64,000 nucleotides of DNA from Deferribacteraceae bacterium UBA6793 (GTDB taxonomy: Bacteria; Chrysiogenota; Deferribacteres; Deferribacterales; Geovibrionaceae), in assembly GCA_002452405.1 (NCBI GenBank), contig DKFP01000006.1:137560-201559 (forward strand). Direction: 5' to 3'. This document shows positions 50,127 to 59,064 of the stretch, piece by piece. Positions within the stretch are counted from its first letter, which is position 1. Every line of letters begins with the position of its first letter. Below the pieces are notes generated by a model, which saw only the letters and a program-made list of their open reading frames with translations, searched no databases and was not told where the DNA came from. Both the position numbers and the translations under genes were made by a program.

Positions 50127-50653
50127 CAGTTCATCCCCAGCAAGCTGCGCTGTTCTTCGAGATAGTCGACACCGTCGACTATGTATTTGTAGTTCACCAC
50201 GTCGATTTCGACCGATTCCTCGCCATCAATTTCTTCTTTGTAGTAAAAAACTGAGAACTCGAACTCGTTGCCCATCTTTTCGCCGACCGCAATCTTGCCG
50301 CCGGTTGCTTTTTTATTAGAACCGTAAATGGTGTATTTACGTCCCGTCTGGGCATAGTCGCCCTCGGAATTATCAAATTCTGTAACAACAGAGCGAAGTT
50401 CGATCTCCTGCTTTCCGGGCTTCATAAGCTGTGCTGTCAGAGCGTTCGTCGAGTTAAACGAAAGTTTCAGAGACATCGCTTTGAACTGGTTTGACGGCAT
50501 ATCAAGTTCGCCGAGGATTCCGGCGCCCTTAATAGTGTCAGTCAGGCGTTCTATGTCAGGGAGTGTCACCTCGGCAGTACCGACATAGTCTGTGCCACCA
50601 ACGTAAACACGGAAATTGTCCGTTTTACCGGGTATAGATGATTTGCTTCCCAC
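50126..50653 (-). CDS. Major tail tube protein (FII)
   Basis: The 175 residues match P2 FII: IPGKTDNFRVYVGGTDYVGTAEVTLPDIERLTDTIKGAGILGELDMPSNQF near the start is a strong family signature. The end is the usual VEIDVVNYKYIVDGVDYLEEQRSLLGMN. It forms the inner tube under the sheath and follows the sheath gene by 13 bases. Confidence 0.94.
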   Translation of the reverse strand: MGSKSSIPGKTDNFRVYVGGTDYVGTAEVTLPDIERLTDTIKGAGILGELDMPSNQFKAMSLKLSFNSTNALTAQLMKPGKQEIELRSVVTEFDNSEGDYAQTGRKYTIYGSNKKATGGKIAVGEKMGNEFEFSVFYYKEEIDGEESVEIDVVNYKYIVDGVDYLEEQRSLLGMN

Positions 50654-50666
50654 GATTTACCTCCTC

Positions 50667-52106
50667 TTATGTAAACAGCGTGGACAGATAGTTTGCGTCG
50701 TATTCCAGCATGAACGTCATGCTTTCGTTTGGAACAGGGAAAGAAAAGTACACATGAAACAGAACTGCACCGTTGATCAGATCCGTTACAGGGTTTTCGT
50801 CGCTGTTGAACTCAACACGTCCGCCGAGGATGTATTGCCGCGATGTCAGACCGTTCAGTCTGACGTTAAGGCTGATAACCATTGCCTCGATGAGCCTTTT
50901 TGACATCGGCTTATCGAGCTTTTGCCAGTACGTCAGGACGATTTCTTTAGATATCCAGTGAAACATCTGCCGACCGACTATAAAACAGTCCTTAACGTCT
51001 GTGTTGCTCGGATATGCCGCTGTACGGTTTCCCCAGCATTTCCACCCGCCGACGATATTTAATGCCGTAACGACACCGACCGTTGTTGTCAGATAATCCG
51101 CCTCGTCGGGGCCGAGTAACACTTCCTTCCCGTTAACAATAAGCGCATCGCACTGATAGCTTTTGTTAGAAGGCGATTCATAAGGGACGCCGCCGTTATC
51201 TGCTGTGATACTCTGGATCAGACACGCGAGATGTGTTGATTGTCTGTACACAGTGTCAGACAGCGCGAGTTTACCCCAGCAGAGAATCTGTTCAGGGTCT
51301 GTCAGATTGTTCAGATTTTTGTATTCGTTCACAGCGCTGTATTTCGTTGCGACTGTGTCGTCAAGGTCTACGATGTGAACCGCTTTAAACATTCCTCCGT
51401 TGATATTTGTTGCTGCTGTAGTCGCGACAGTGACAACCTCTGTATCAAGAGAACCGAAAGGCACAACGACAGTTTCAGGAACGAGACCGAATCTGGGATA
51501 ACATGTATCAAGCAGTGAAAGTCCGGTCTTCGCTCCGGTGTCAACGTCGATACCGCCGATGATGTCGTCTTTTGTAACGAGTGTCGGGTCGCCGTAAACG
51601 TATGCAACTTTGACTGATGCTCCGGTTATGATCGAGCCTGTGGTCAAACGTGTAAACACTCCCGTTGATGCGGCAAACGTATAGTCTGTACCTGCGACGT
51701 ATGTCGTCGCATCGTCTGTTGATGTGACGACGGGAATCTCAAGAACTCCGTCGTGAGCGAGTGTCGCTTTGTTGTCAGCACCGAAAGTAATAGTTTCTGC
51801 CGCAACTGTTGTGCGGTGGACTGCGGGATCAAATACGTTCACGCATATGATTGGCGCTATGCCGTACAGCTTAAAAGCTGTATAGATAGCCTCTGAAATG
51901 CCGAACGTTTCAAAGTCGTCCGCAACCCCGAAGAGAGCCACCGCCTCGGCATATGTATAGCAAAGCTCAGCTTTGTTAACCGACCCACCGCTTATCTTAT
52001 GCACGGGTGCGCAGCCTATAAAAAACGGGATAGAGGCTTCCGATGTTACGGGGCTAAAAATCGCAGTTGCCTGTTCTGTGACAGTTACTCCGTGCGTCAG
52101 GCTCAT
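50667..52106 (-). CDS. Contractile tail sheath protein (FI)
   Basis: The 479 residues show the sheath pattern: SLTHGVTVTEQATAIFSPVTSEASIPFFIGCAPVH at the start. The conserved C-terminal part has GWKCWGNRTAAYPSNTDVKDCFIVGRQMFHWISKEIV. Sheath plus tube make this a myovirus-type tail. Start overlaps the upstream gene by ATGA. Confidence 0.95.
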   Translation of the reverse strand: MSLTHGVTVTEQATAIFSPVTSEASIPFFIGCAPVHKISGGSVNKAELCYTYAEAVALFGVADDFETFGISEAIYTAFKLYGIAPIICVNVFDPAVHRTTVAAETITFGADNKATLAHDGVLEIPVVTSTDDATTYVAGTDYTFAASTGVFTRLTTGSIITGASVKVAYVYGDPTLVTKDDIIGGIDVDTGAKTGLSLLDTCYPRFGLVPETVVVPFGSLDTEVVTVATTAATNINGGMFKAVHIVDLDDTVATKYSAVNEYKNLNNLTDPEQILCWGKLALSDTVYRQSTHLACLIQSITADNGGVPYESPSNKSYQCDALIVNGKEVLLGPDEADYLTTTVGVVTALNIVGGWKCWGNRTAAYPSNTDVKDCFIVGRQMFHWISKEIVLTYWQKLDKPMSKRLIEAMVISLNVRLNGLTSRQYILGGRVEFNSDENPVTDLINGAVLFHVYFSFPVPNESMTFMLEYDANYLSTLFT

Positions 52107-52354
52107 TTTGTCCCCCTGAGCGATTTAATCGCTGCTGTACATTTGCTGATAAAATCAGCGTCATTTTTTACGCTTGACAGGTCTGCAATAGGCACAAATG
52201 CAAAATGCAGAACCTCGGGTGCGTTCGCGGGAATACCGCCGACATAAACATTGCCTTTCGCCAGTCCGTAGCGGATCAGCGTGGGGCCGGCATAGACAAG
52301 TTTTGTTTTTGCTGTCGCCGCGGACGTGTCCACAGCTTTAGACTTTTGAGCCAT
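52103..52354 (-). CDS. Small phage protein of the head-tail region, unknown
   Basis: The start is the ATG at 52354 with GGAGG 8 bases upstream. The 83 residues run MAQKSKAVDTSAATAKTKLVYAGPTLIRYGLAKGNVYVGG, then PIADLSSVKNDADFISKCTAAIKSL. Small proteins like this commonly precede the sheath gene in mosaic phages, but I have no function. It is coupled to the sheath by ATGA. Confidence 0.65.
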   Translation of the reverse strand: MAQKSKAVDTSAATAKTKLVYAGPTLIRYGLAKGNVYVGGIPANAPEVLHFAFVPIADLSSVKNDADFISKCTAAIKSLRGTK

Positions 52355-52865
52355 AGGCTTTAACCTCCGTATCTGATATCTTTTTGATGATGCGCTTTTT
52401 ATATTCAATCCGTCCGAAACCGTAAAAATAAGGGCTGGGCTGTGAGTTGTTATCGCACAGCGTCCATTCCTGACCGCCGTCGTAACGGAACTTTCTGCCG
52501 AGTAGTGTTGTGTTAGCGACAGTGTCCTGCATCACAGACATCATATTCACAACTGCTATGTTGCCCTCGACGAGATACGTCGCGATCTGCTTTTCCGTCT
52601 CTTCTCTGTCTGCTTTGGGCGCGGGCATTTTCATTGCCACGCAAACGCCTATCTCAACCGTTATCGTCTGTTCCTCTTCTTTATCTTTTGACTTAACGGG
52701 AATAAACACGAGCGAGGGGAGTTTAAGCCCATCTGATCTACGGGGCGGCAATGCATATTCGTACATCTCCAGTGCGCCGTAATCTCCATTGCTGGCTTGT
52801 TCCCAGTGCCTTTCCAGTGTGTTCTGAAAGAGTTCTTTGAGTGCTTTTGTCAGTTCTGCGTTCAT
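52338..52865 (-). CDS. Phage tail-completion/neck region protein, unknown
   Basis: The 175 residues include ALPPRRSDGLKLPSLVFIPVKSKD, a beta-rich core with ITVEIGVCVAMKM, and YFYGFGRIEYKKRIIKKI. Position between the Z-like gene and the sheath suggests a tail terminator or neck protein, as in other mosaic phages. This is inferred from place only. Confidence 0.55.
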   Translation of the reverse strand: MNAELTKALKELFQNTLERHWEQASNGDYGALEMYEYALPPRRSDGLKLPSLVFIPVKSKDKEEEQTITVEIGVCVAMKMPAPKADREETEKQIATYLVEGNIAVVNMMSVMQDTVANTTLLGRKFRYDGGQEWTLCDNNSQPSPYFYGFGRIEYKKRIIKKISDTEVKAYGSKV

Positions 52866-53488
52866 TTGCCGAATCCTATACGTCCCTGATGTCCCTGTCC
52901 CATGGACAGAGACAGGCTTTGATAAAACCTGCGGTGGACGTAATCCTCGATATACGAAACGTTTGATGATTCAACGACCATTTGCGGAATTGACGGGCCT
53001 GTCAGGTGCGTAACCTGTCCGCCGTCTTTTCCTACCCGCTTATAAACGCCCAGGCCGCGAGAGGGCATATCAGCGATAAATGACCCAGCAAACATTGTGC
53101 GGGCTTCGCCGCGCTTGATCTGTGCAGACACGCCTATTTCTGGGCGGTCGGCTATGCGTTTGTAACGTGTGCTTGGGTCGGGTGCAAAATCGAACAGCGG
53201 GATATGACCGCCATACACAGAGACAGCCCCACGAGGGCGGCTTTTGGATGCCTTTTTAATTGACATAGCCGACCGGACATCTTTTGCAGATACGTTGTAT
53301 TCGCTTGTGACCCTGTCTTTAAGCTCTGTCCGCAGGTCGTCAAGCGACTTATTTACAAGTTCAGGAACGACGATATCAAGCTCGTGTGTGTACAATTTCA
53401 GAGCCGCTATCATCTCACCGATATCTGATTCAGCCGTGAAACTGAGGCTCCGTGTTTGCGCTTTGTATCTGCCGCCGATTCGTTTCAT
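52862..53488 (-). CDS. Minor tail protein Z-like
   Basis: The 208 residues resemble lambda gpZ. They have LVNKSLDDLRTELKDRVTSEYNVSAKDVRSAMSIKKASKS near the front, FIADMPSRGLGVYKRVGKDG in the middle, and a conserved end with VESSNVSYIEDYVHRRFYQSL. gpZ works at the head-tail joint. ATGA overlaps link it to both neighbours. Confidence 0.82.
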   Translation of the reverse strand: MKRIGGRYKAQTRSLSFTAESDIGEMIAALKLYTHELDIVVPELVNKSLDDLRTELKDRVTSEYNVSAKDVRSAMSIKKASKSRPRGAVSVYGGHIPLFDFAPDPSTRYKRIADRPEIGVSAQIKRGEARTMFAGSFIADMPSRGLGVYKRVGKDGGQVTHLTGPSIPQMVVESSNVSYIEDYVHRRFYQSLSLSMGQGHQGRIGFGK

Positions 53489-53805
53489 ACGTTAATCTCC
53501 AAAGTGACGATGTGTTCGCCCATGGCGTAATCGGTTTCTTTTACCGTCCACGCCTCGTCCCCGACATACATGATGCTTTCGGGGACAGGTGCGGTCGGCA
53601 TGTCTGTTTCTCTGATGTGCAGTGTCCTGGTCTGAGTGTTAGCATGATGCATAGCATAATTACCGTATTCGCTTCCGGCGCGTTTGCCTCCGGTGCGAAG
53701 ATCAATAACGACCATTTCAACATCGTTGATACGCAGTGACACCGCGTTTTCGTCCGTTGTGAATATTGCGTTAAGGTCTTCCTGCATCTGCTCTTTAACG
53801 TTCAT
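53485..53805 (-). CDS. Head-tail joining protein (FII/gp-like connector)
   Basis: The ATG at 53805 follows the previous stop closely. The 106 residues start MNVKEQMQEDLNAIFTTDENA and carry YVGDEAWTVKETDYAMGEHIVTLEI. The pattern of a short beta-barrel with the first Met-Gln-Glu-Asp helix is common for lambda FII-like or Gifsy-type connectors just before gpZ. The function is inferred from position and general look. Confidence 0.6.
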   Translation of the reverse strand: MNVKEQMQEDLNAIFTTDENAVSLRINDVEMVVIDLRTGGKRAGSEYGNYAMHHANTQTRTLHIRETDMPTAPVPESIMYVGDEAWTVKETDYAMGEHIVTLEINV

Positions 53806-53806
53806 G

Positions 53807-53986
53807 TTATTCGCCAAGCGCCTTTTCAACTTCGACAACGAGTTCGTCGTCAAGGGTGTTTGTCGTTTTTGTCGCAAGGATTTTCAAAATGCCAATGATC
53901 ACTTTTGTAAGTACTTTCTCTGCGAGAAACGCCGACAGGACTTTAGTAAGTCCTGCGATAATGGCTTTGGATACGAGACCTGTCAT
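53807..53986 (-). CDS. Small hydrophobic phage protein, possible holin-related
   Basis: The ATG at 53986 lies 5 bases after GGAGG and overlaps the DUF5675 stop (ATGA). The 59 residues are largely hydrophobic and amphipathic (SKAIIAGLTKVLSAFLAEKVL, then VIIGILKIL) with an acidic tail. Together with the DUF5675 gene and a small membrane protein it could form a lysis cassette. No holin family is recognised. Confidence 0.5.
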   Translation of the reverse strand: MTGLVSKAIIAGLTKVLSAFLAEKVLTKVIIGILKILATKTTNTLDDELVVEVEKALGE

Positions 53987-54396
53987 GCCGACCTCCAATC
54001 TGTGATCGTGAGTTCAAATTTGTTTTCGCCTTTCATGAGAGCCATGAAATCAGCGACTGCCAGCTTGCTGTTCATCACAGCGCGCTCCCCGTTCATCATG
54101 CCTGTGTTTCGCCCGAGCAGGATACAGCCCTCGGTATCGTCGTCCGTGTTGCCAGCATGTATCAGTATCAGCGAACGGTTCGGCACGTTCTCAACCATGA
54201 AACATTCACCGTATTTCGGCGACTGATGGCGTACCACAGTGTAGGTACCTGTCGGTATGCAGGAAACCGACTTTTTGTTGTCTGCCCACTCATCTTCCAT
54301 TGTGAACCCCAAGGCAACCCCATCTATCAGCATCACGCCGATAGTGTGTTCCTTCCCGTGTTCAACTCTTATCAATTCAGCTTTTTTCATTTGCAT
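53983..54396 (-). CDS. DUF5675-type phage protein, possible endolysin
   Basis: The ATG at 54396 has GGAGG directly upstream. The 137 residues show the DUF5675 features: TIGVMLIDGVALGFTMEDEW, CIPTGTYTVVRHQSPKYG, and VENVPNRSLILIHAGNTDDDTEGCILLGR. The H-A-G-N and G-C-I-L blocks recall L,D-transpeptidase-like folds and may form an active site. In several phages this domain sits in the lysis region. Activity is unproven. Confidence 0.7.
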   Translation of the reverse strand: MQMKKAELIRVEHGKEHTIGVMLIDGVALGFTMEDEWADNKKSVSCIPTGTYTVVRHQSPKYGECFMVENVPNRSLILIHAGNTDDDTEGCILLGRNTGMMNGERAVMNSKLAVADFMALMKGENKFELTITDWRSA

Positions 54397-54638
54397 GTTC
54401 CTCCGTGCCTTGTTCCGCAAAGCACTTCCTGTTTATTCATCCGCTTGAAAAGGTCGTCGTTCACCTTTTCCTGTGTTGCGTGATCTCTGTTGTAAGTCTC
54501 TTTAGATACAAACTTTTCATGCGTTTTATCGTCCTTGTCACGCAGGTCTTTTATATCTCCGCGCATGGGCATAAGCACAAACCCGCCGATTACAGTAACC
54601 CCAAGCTGCACTAAACCGATTACAATTCCTGCGTCCAT
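54387..54638 (-). CDS. Small membrane-anchored phage protein
   Basis: The 83 residues have one membrane helix (about 3-22, GIVIGLVQLGVTVIGGFVL), then a charged helical tail (DIKDLRDKDDKTHEKF) and two cysteines near the end. Layout and location next to the DUF5675 gene fit a holin or Rz-like spanin, but neither is proven. GAGGTG precedes the start. Confidence 0.55.
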   Translation of the reverse strand: MDAGIVIGLVQLGVTVIGGFVLMPMRGDIKDLRDKDDKTHEKFVSKETYNRDHATQEKVNDDLFKRMNKQEVLCGTRHGGTCK

Positions 54639-54664
54639 TTATCACCTCTGTGACATTATCCGAA

Positions 54665-54686
54665 GCCCCCGCTACAGGTCGGGGGC
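54665..54686 (-). terminator. Hairpin after the HeH/LEM protein gene
   Basis: GCCCCCG and CGGGGGC pair across an 8-base loop, 15 bases past the stop at 54701. There is only a short T-run, so it may be a weak terminator or processing site within the late operon. Confidence 0.5.
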
Positions 54687-54700
54687 AACGGGTAGTCCCA

Positions 54701-55039
54701 CTATCCCAAAAGGAGGTTTATGAGCAGCGCTTTGTTTGCGCCGGAGGGGATATCAATCCCTCTCTCTGAACAAAGTGCCTTGAGTTCATCAACTGACTTT
54801 TTTTTCAGACTTGCTTCTGTTTCTTCGCCATCGTCTGAATCGCCGTCGTTTGAATCGCCGTCGTTGTTACTCCATTCATCGTCGTCGCTTGCGGCGGTTG
54901 ATTTTGTTACCTTCATTTCTTCCGCCAGCCCTTTTTTTACCAGCTTTTCGCCGAGTTCCGAGCTCACCTCGTGTGTTGTCCCAGCGATATATTTTGTCGT
55001 TTTGTCGGCTTGCACCGTGCAGTTGAATTTAACGTACAT
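54701..55039 (-). CDS. HeH/LEM-domain phage protein
   Basis: The 112 residues begin with a small beta domain (MYVKFNCTVQADKTTKYIAGTTHEVSSELGEKLVKKGLAEE), then an acidic Asp/Gly/Ser repeat stretch. They end with a HeH/LEM-like helix-extended-loop-helix (SVDELKALCSERGIDIPSGANKALLINLLLG). Similar small proteins follow the capsid gene in lambda-like heads, where lambda has FI. A packaging-related role is inference. Confidence 0.75.
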   Translation of the reverse strand: MYVKFNCTVQADKTTKYIAGTTHEVSSELGEKLVKKGLAEEMKVTKSTAASDDDEWSNNDGDSNDGDSDDGEETEASLKKKSVDELKALCSERGIDIPSGANKALLINLLLG

Positions 55040-55049
55040 GTAGTCCCTC

Positions 55050-56123
55050 TTATTCTTTTGTCATTATGTACATAGTTGTGTTCGGCGACCACAGCCCCGG
55101 CATGGGTTTTGATTTGAGGATGTCAAACTTCGCGCCTGCCTCTTTGTTAACAAGCATGCTGTAAGACCTTGCCTGCTGATCAACAAACGTATTTCCGCCG
55201 TCGTCGATGTATGCCACACCGCCGTAATCCACACTGTTTTCGGTACCGCGTTTAAACATCACTACAGCATTGGGATGAATGAGCGAGTCTGTGTTTCCGT
55301 CGTCATCGACGAACAGACCGGAGTATGACCAGATATGACCGATCTCAGGCAGTTCGCCGTAGTACGTCACATCCGAACCGTATGCCTCGATGGTTTCGGG
55401 TTTGATAGTGCCGAAATTAGCGTTTTTGATATCAAGTAATTTCAGCGTTTTGGGATCTTCAAGAAAATCGTTGATAGCGTTGGAACCGAAAATAACGTCC
55501 GTTGCTCTGTTGTCTATTGTCGCCTGTTCTGCGCGCCAGCCCTTTGTATCGTTATACGGCGAAACGCCATCCTGCCCCCATTGAGCGCTGCCGAGCAGTG
55601 ATATTTTAAGAGATGCGTCTCTCATGAAGTCTATTTCAAACTCTATGAGCGAACCCTCTTCATCTGTTCCGCTTACTGTCACTTTACCGTCTCTAAGCAG
55701 CATTGCCGCGTACCATTCCTCGCGCATCTGGATCGCATCTTCAAGGGGTGCGAGACTGTCCATGTAAGCTGTCGCAGCCGCATTAACAGCATTTTCTGGG
55801 TCATAAGCTGTCTGACCCACTTTTGTTTTGAAGACATCTTCAGCTTTATGAACAGATTTAAGCCCGATCATGGGGATTTTAAACATGAGCTTTCCGCGGC
55901 TGTTCTTCTTAGCAACAGGGATATTAGTCAGGTTTGTGATAATCGGCGCCATGCGACGACCGAGAACGACGATATCTCTTTCAAGTATGTCTGTGTCGTG
56001 CGCCCTTGCACCAGCTAAGTTAAATACGGCTTGAAGCAGAAAACGGGGTACCGACCTGCGGCGGAAAATAGTTTCGCCGAGGCTCCTGCGGTCAAAATAT
56101 GCGTTTATTGCGGGATTACTCAT
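55050..56123 (-). CDS. Major capsid protein (lambda E family)
   Basis: The 357 residues match the lambda gpE-type coat protein (HK97-like fold). They have AINAYFDRRSLGETIFRRRSVPRFLLQAVFNLAG-like N-terminal helix features, APIITNLTNIPVAKKNSRGKLMFKIPMIGLKSVHKAED, and LKISLLGSAQWGQDGVSPYNDTKG. It follows the decoration gene with an 8-base overlap. Confidence 0.92.
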   Translation of the reverse strand: MSNPAINAYFDRRSLGETIFRRRSVPRFLLQAVFNLAGARAHDTDILERDIVVLGRRMAPIITNLTNIPVAKKNSRGKLMFKIPMIGLKSVHKAEDVFKTKVGQTAYDPENAVNAAATAYMDSLAPLEDAIQMREEWYAAMLLRDGKVTVSGTDEEGSLIEFEIDFMRDASLKISLLGSAQWGQDGVSPYNDTKGWRAEQATIDNRATDVIFGSNAINDFLEDPKTLKLLDIKNANFGTIKPETIEAYGSDVTYYGELPEIGHIWSYSGLFVDDDGNTDSLIHPNAVVMFKRGTENSVDYGGVAYIDDGGNTFVDQQARSYSMLVNKEAGAKFDILKSKPMPGLWSPNTTMYIMTKE

Positions 56124-56481
56124 TGCTGATCACCTCTTTTGTAAGATAAATGTTGTTCTGGCGAAGGGGGTAAGCGACGGTATCGACTGTGTGTCCCTCT
56201 CCGAATACGAGAGCGCCGTCGAGAATGTCGCCGCTGACTATGATGTTTCCTGTTACAGCACCGGAGGTCGTGTCTACATCGTGTCCGAGAATAGCCTCGG
56301 GTGTCTGGCTTCCGTCTTCCGCAGCGGCGGCAGACAGTTTATATTCACCGCTGGCTGTGACGCGACCGAGGACTGAACCTTTTGATAATTCACCCTGACC
56401 GGATGCGATTGTCGCTGTTTCCATGCGAAACGGGAATGTCCCGCCGATGAGGTTTTTTTCGCTATAAGGTATATATGTCAT
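56116..56481 (-). CDS. Capsid decoration protein (lambda D-like)
   Basis: The true start is the ATG at 56481, with GAGGTG upstream; the open frame before it belongs to the protease gene region. The 121 residues contain IGGTFPFRMETATIASGQGELSKGSVLGRVTASGEYKLSAAAAEDGSQTPEAILGHDVDTTSG, the typical head-decoration pattern. It clamps the expanded capsid at threefold sites. Confidence 0.9.
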   Translation of the reverse strand: MTYIPYSEKNLIGGTFPFRMETATIASGQGELSKGSVLGRVTASGEYKLSAAAAEDGSQTPEAILGHDVDTTSGAVTGNIIVSGDILDGALVFGEGHTVDTVAYPLRQNNIYLTKEVISNE

Positions 56482-56491
56482 ATGGCACCTC

Positions 56492-56851
56492 TTAAAGCCT
56501 TGCCGCAAAAGCCGCCGCGCCGAGCGCTTTGGTCTTTTCGGATTCTGTTTTTTCATCAATGTGTTCGTCAACAACGCCGTTAACGGGCGGAACCTTTGAC
56601 AATCCGTTGATGATCTGCTGTTGAGTGTTGGTTTGTTCAGCGGCGACCGCCTGAATGATTTCGTCTTTAACAGCCTCAACAGATTTTTTCGGGTCTTTCA
56701 ATGCCGCTTCCCTGATGCCTTCGCATCCGGCGGGAAATGTTATTCCCATGATTGCGGCAATACGGGCGCTTTCCGCCTTTACACCGTCTACCAGCACCTC
56801 TGCATAAATTTCTTTATGCTCGGCTTTCAGACTCTCTTTTGTGAGTGACAT
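56492..56851 (-). CDS. Nested scaffold protein (Nu3-like) from an internal start
   Basis: An in-frame ATG at 56851 lies 11 bases after GGAGG. From there 119 residues (MSLTKESLKAEHKEIYAEVL onward) cover just the scaffold part of the protease gene. This is the lambda C/Nu3 arrangement. Direct evidence is the site and its position at the domain border; expression is inferred. Confidence 0.65.
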   Translation of the reverse strand: MSLTKESLKAEHKEIYAEVLVDGVKAESARIAAIMGITFPAGCEGIREAALKDPKKSVEAVKDEIIQAVAAEQTNTQQQIINGLSKVPPVNGVVDEHIDEKTESEKTKALGAAAFAARL

Positions 56852-57604
56852 GATCTCTTTGTCCTCCGTATTATTTTTTGTTTCGATCCCTTCTTTTATG
56901 AGTGACCAGAGCGTGTTTACGCCGTCTGCAAGTCCCGCCTCTACCGCTTTTGCGCCGATAACAAGACCGCCCTTGTCGCCTGATTCCACAAGTTTTTCGG
57001 GTTCCATGTTCCGGTATCCTGCAACTGTGTTGATAAACAGCTCTGCGTATGCATTGACATATTTTTGCCAGTATGCCCGACCTTCGGGGGTGTCTGGGTC
57101 AGGGCGTTTATTCGGTGATGTGTCTGATACTACTTCGTATTTGTTCGCGGGAGACAACCCCAGCACAACGCCGATGCTGCCGACTACACCGCTTGCGCTG
57201 ACGACTATCGACTGACAAGACGATGCTATCCAGTAAGCCGCCGATGCCGCCATACCGCTTACATATGCTGTGATCGGTTTGATAGCTGACATCTCGCGGA
57301 TATAGATTCCTGTGTCGTTATTCCCTGTTGCCATGCCGCCGCCTGAATCAATGTCCAGTATGATGTTGTCAACGTTCGGATTTTCCACAGCCATTCTGAT
57401 CAGTTCGCGAACAGCTTGTAAGCTTGTAAACCATGAATAGCCGCTGAACATGCCTTCGGGGTAAATGATGCCGCGAATCGGGATAACCGCTGTGCGTCCC
57501 TGTATGCTGGCTCCGTATTGCCACAACTCCTGTTCCATCGGTGTCAGCGCAAGAATATCCTTTGTTGCTGCTTCTATGTGTGCCTCGGTAACAAGTCCGA
57601 TCAT
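56492..57604 (-). CDS. S49-type prohead protease with scaffold domain (lambda C-like)
   Basis: The first about 245 residues are a ClpP-fold peptidase: AVIPIRGIIYPEG, DNIILDIDSGGGMATG, and the catalytic Ser in SGMAASAAYWIASS. The last third is a scaffold-like helical region ending in an Ala/Lys-rich tail. In lambda, C cuts itself and the nested Nu3 scaffold. A nested start with a ribosome-binding site is present here too. TAATG couples it to the portal gene. Confidence 0.92.
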   Translation of the reverse strand: MIGLVTEAHIEAATKDILALTPMEQELWQYGASIQGRTAVIPIRGIIYPEGMFSGYSWFTSLQAVRELIRMAVENPNVDNIILDIDSGGGMATGNNDTGIYIREMSAIKPITAYVSGMAASAAYWIASSCQSIVVSASGVVGSIGVVLGLSPANKYEVVSDTSPNKRPDPDTPEGRAYWQKYVNAYAELFINTVAGYRNMEPEKLVESGDKGGLVIGAKAVEAGLADGVNTLWSLIKEGIETKNNTEDKEIMSLTKESLKAEHKEIYAEVLVDGVKAESARIAAIMGITFPAGCEGIREAALKDPKKSVEAVKDEIIQAVAAEQTNTQQQIINGLSKVPPVNGVVDEHIDEKTESEKTKALGAAAFAARL

Positions 57605-59064
57605 TATGCTGCCTCCGTTGCATCGAGTTCTCTGATCATCCTGCGTTCCGCTTTCATCTGTGTGTATTTACTGTTCAGATCGCCGCCTGTGAGATTTATG
57701 ATCTCTTCTTTCAGCGTTGATAAACGTGCTTCCATGCGGATTTTTGCCGCCTGTGCCTCTTTCTGTTCATCAATCATTCCTTTTGGGGGGCCTACCCAGA
57801 CGGCAGAACTGTTGATCAGTCTGCGGGTATATGCATCGTTCAGATATCCGGGGATTCTGATTCTGTTTGTCGCTACCATTTCCAGCAAAAAACGTTCAAA
57901 AACGTGCTGACAAAAGCGGAAAGCGAACGTGTTGCGATACACTTTAACGAGCTTCCAAAATTCCAGCATTGCGCCACGGCTGGCTGAATAGCTTTGTCCG
58001 AAAGTTTTAACAAGAATTTCGTATGGGATTTCGAGCGCTATCGCGATCTCGCGGAGCTTGCTTTCGATAAACGTGCCGTATCCGCTGTTCGGGCGGTCTG
58101 ATTTTATCGTCTCGAATGAGTACCCCTGCGGCATGTTAACCATTTGTCCGGGTGCCATCTTGATGTCAGCGGCTACGTCCTTTGGTTTGTGGATGCCGAG
58201 TGTCTGTCCGACATCAACGCCGCCGGGGGTGAACTGGCTTCCGTCCATAGATACCTGTTTGATCATGATTGCGAAAAAAGACGCTATGGTCGCCGCTTTG
58301 AGTTCCGCTTCAGAATATTTATTTATGTGTGAGAAAGTCTTTAAAACGGGGGTGATGTGAGGAACACCGCGCGATTGTCCGGCGCGTGTCTCCGAATATA
58401 CATGTGTGATGTTGCGAACACCTGTGTTTGAAAACACATCAACGGGAACCCACGTTGATGTATAGTAGTTATCGTTCGTAAGTACATGATAGCGGATCGG
58501 TTCGCCGTACGACCCTTTTTCTATGCCGCCGGAAAACTCGGGTGTGTCCAGTCTGTAGTTCGGGTTGCACACACGCGCGGCATCTATCATGTTAACCGCA
58601 AGAGAGCTGACCGCCATAGGGCGATCGGGCAGGTTGCAAAGTTGAGCTATGCCGTCGCCAGCATCGAACCACATGTGACAGTTAACTTTTTGGAGTTCAT
58701 AGAAATTTTTTGTACGGGAAGCGTCGATGTTTTCAGTCTCTGCATGCAGATAGAACAACTGCTCTATCTGTTCTTCCAACGCGGAGGCATCCTCTTCTTT
58801 CAGTCCCAGCGCTTTAAAAGGCAGTTCACACTGGAACCGGAGACCAGCACCGACAATGTTTGTGACCATCGTTCCGTTGATGCCGGAAAAAATGGAGTTT
58901 CGGACTAGATCGTAACTGCGTTTTCGCAGTTCAGGAAGTTCACGCGCGATTATTTCATCCGCAGGAAGATCAAGAACGTGCATAAAACGGGCAAGAACAT
59001 CCTTTCCCACACCCTCGTAATTCGGGTGTAAGGGGTGGTGGATTCCCCATGCGTAGGGCGGCAT
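57604..59064 (-). CDS. Portal protein (lambda B-like)
   Basis: I choose the ATG at 59064 (MPPYAWGIHH), coupled to W through TGATG; the frame is open to 59130. The 486 residues match lambda-type portals: RSYDLVRNSIFSGINGTMVTNIVGAGLRFQ, GQSRGVPHITPVLKTFSHINKYSEAELKAATIASFFA, and IPYEILVKTFGQSYSASRGAMLEFWK. It forms the dodecameric DNA gate. Confidence 0.93.
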   Translation of the reverse strand: MPPYAWGIHHPLHPNYEGVGKDVLARFMHVLDLPADEIIARELPELRKRSYDLVRNSIFSGINGTMVTNIVGAGLRFQCELPFKALGLKEEDASALEEQIEQLFYLHAETENIDASRTKNFYELQKVNCHMWFDAGDGIAQLCNLPDRPMAVSSLAVNMIDAARVCNPNYRLDTPEFSGGIEKGSYGEPIRYHVLTNDNYYTSTWVPVDVFSNTGVRNITHVYSETRAGQSRGVPHITPVLKTFSHINKYSEAELKAATIASFFAIMIKQVSMDGSQFTPGGVDVGQTLGIHKPKDVAADIKMAPGQMVNMPQGYSFETIKSDRPNSGYGTFIESKLREIAIALEIPYEILVKTFGQSYSASRGAMLEFWKLVKVYRNTFAFRFCQHVFERFLLEMVATNRIRIPGYLNDAYTRRLINSSAVWVGPPKGMIDEQKEAQAAKIRMEARLSTLKEEIINLTGGDLNSKYTQMKAERRMIRELDATEAA

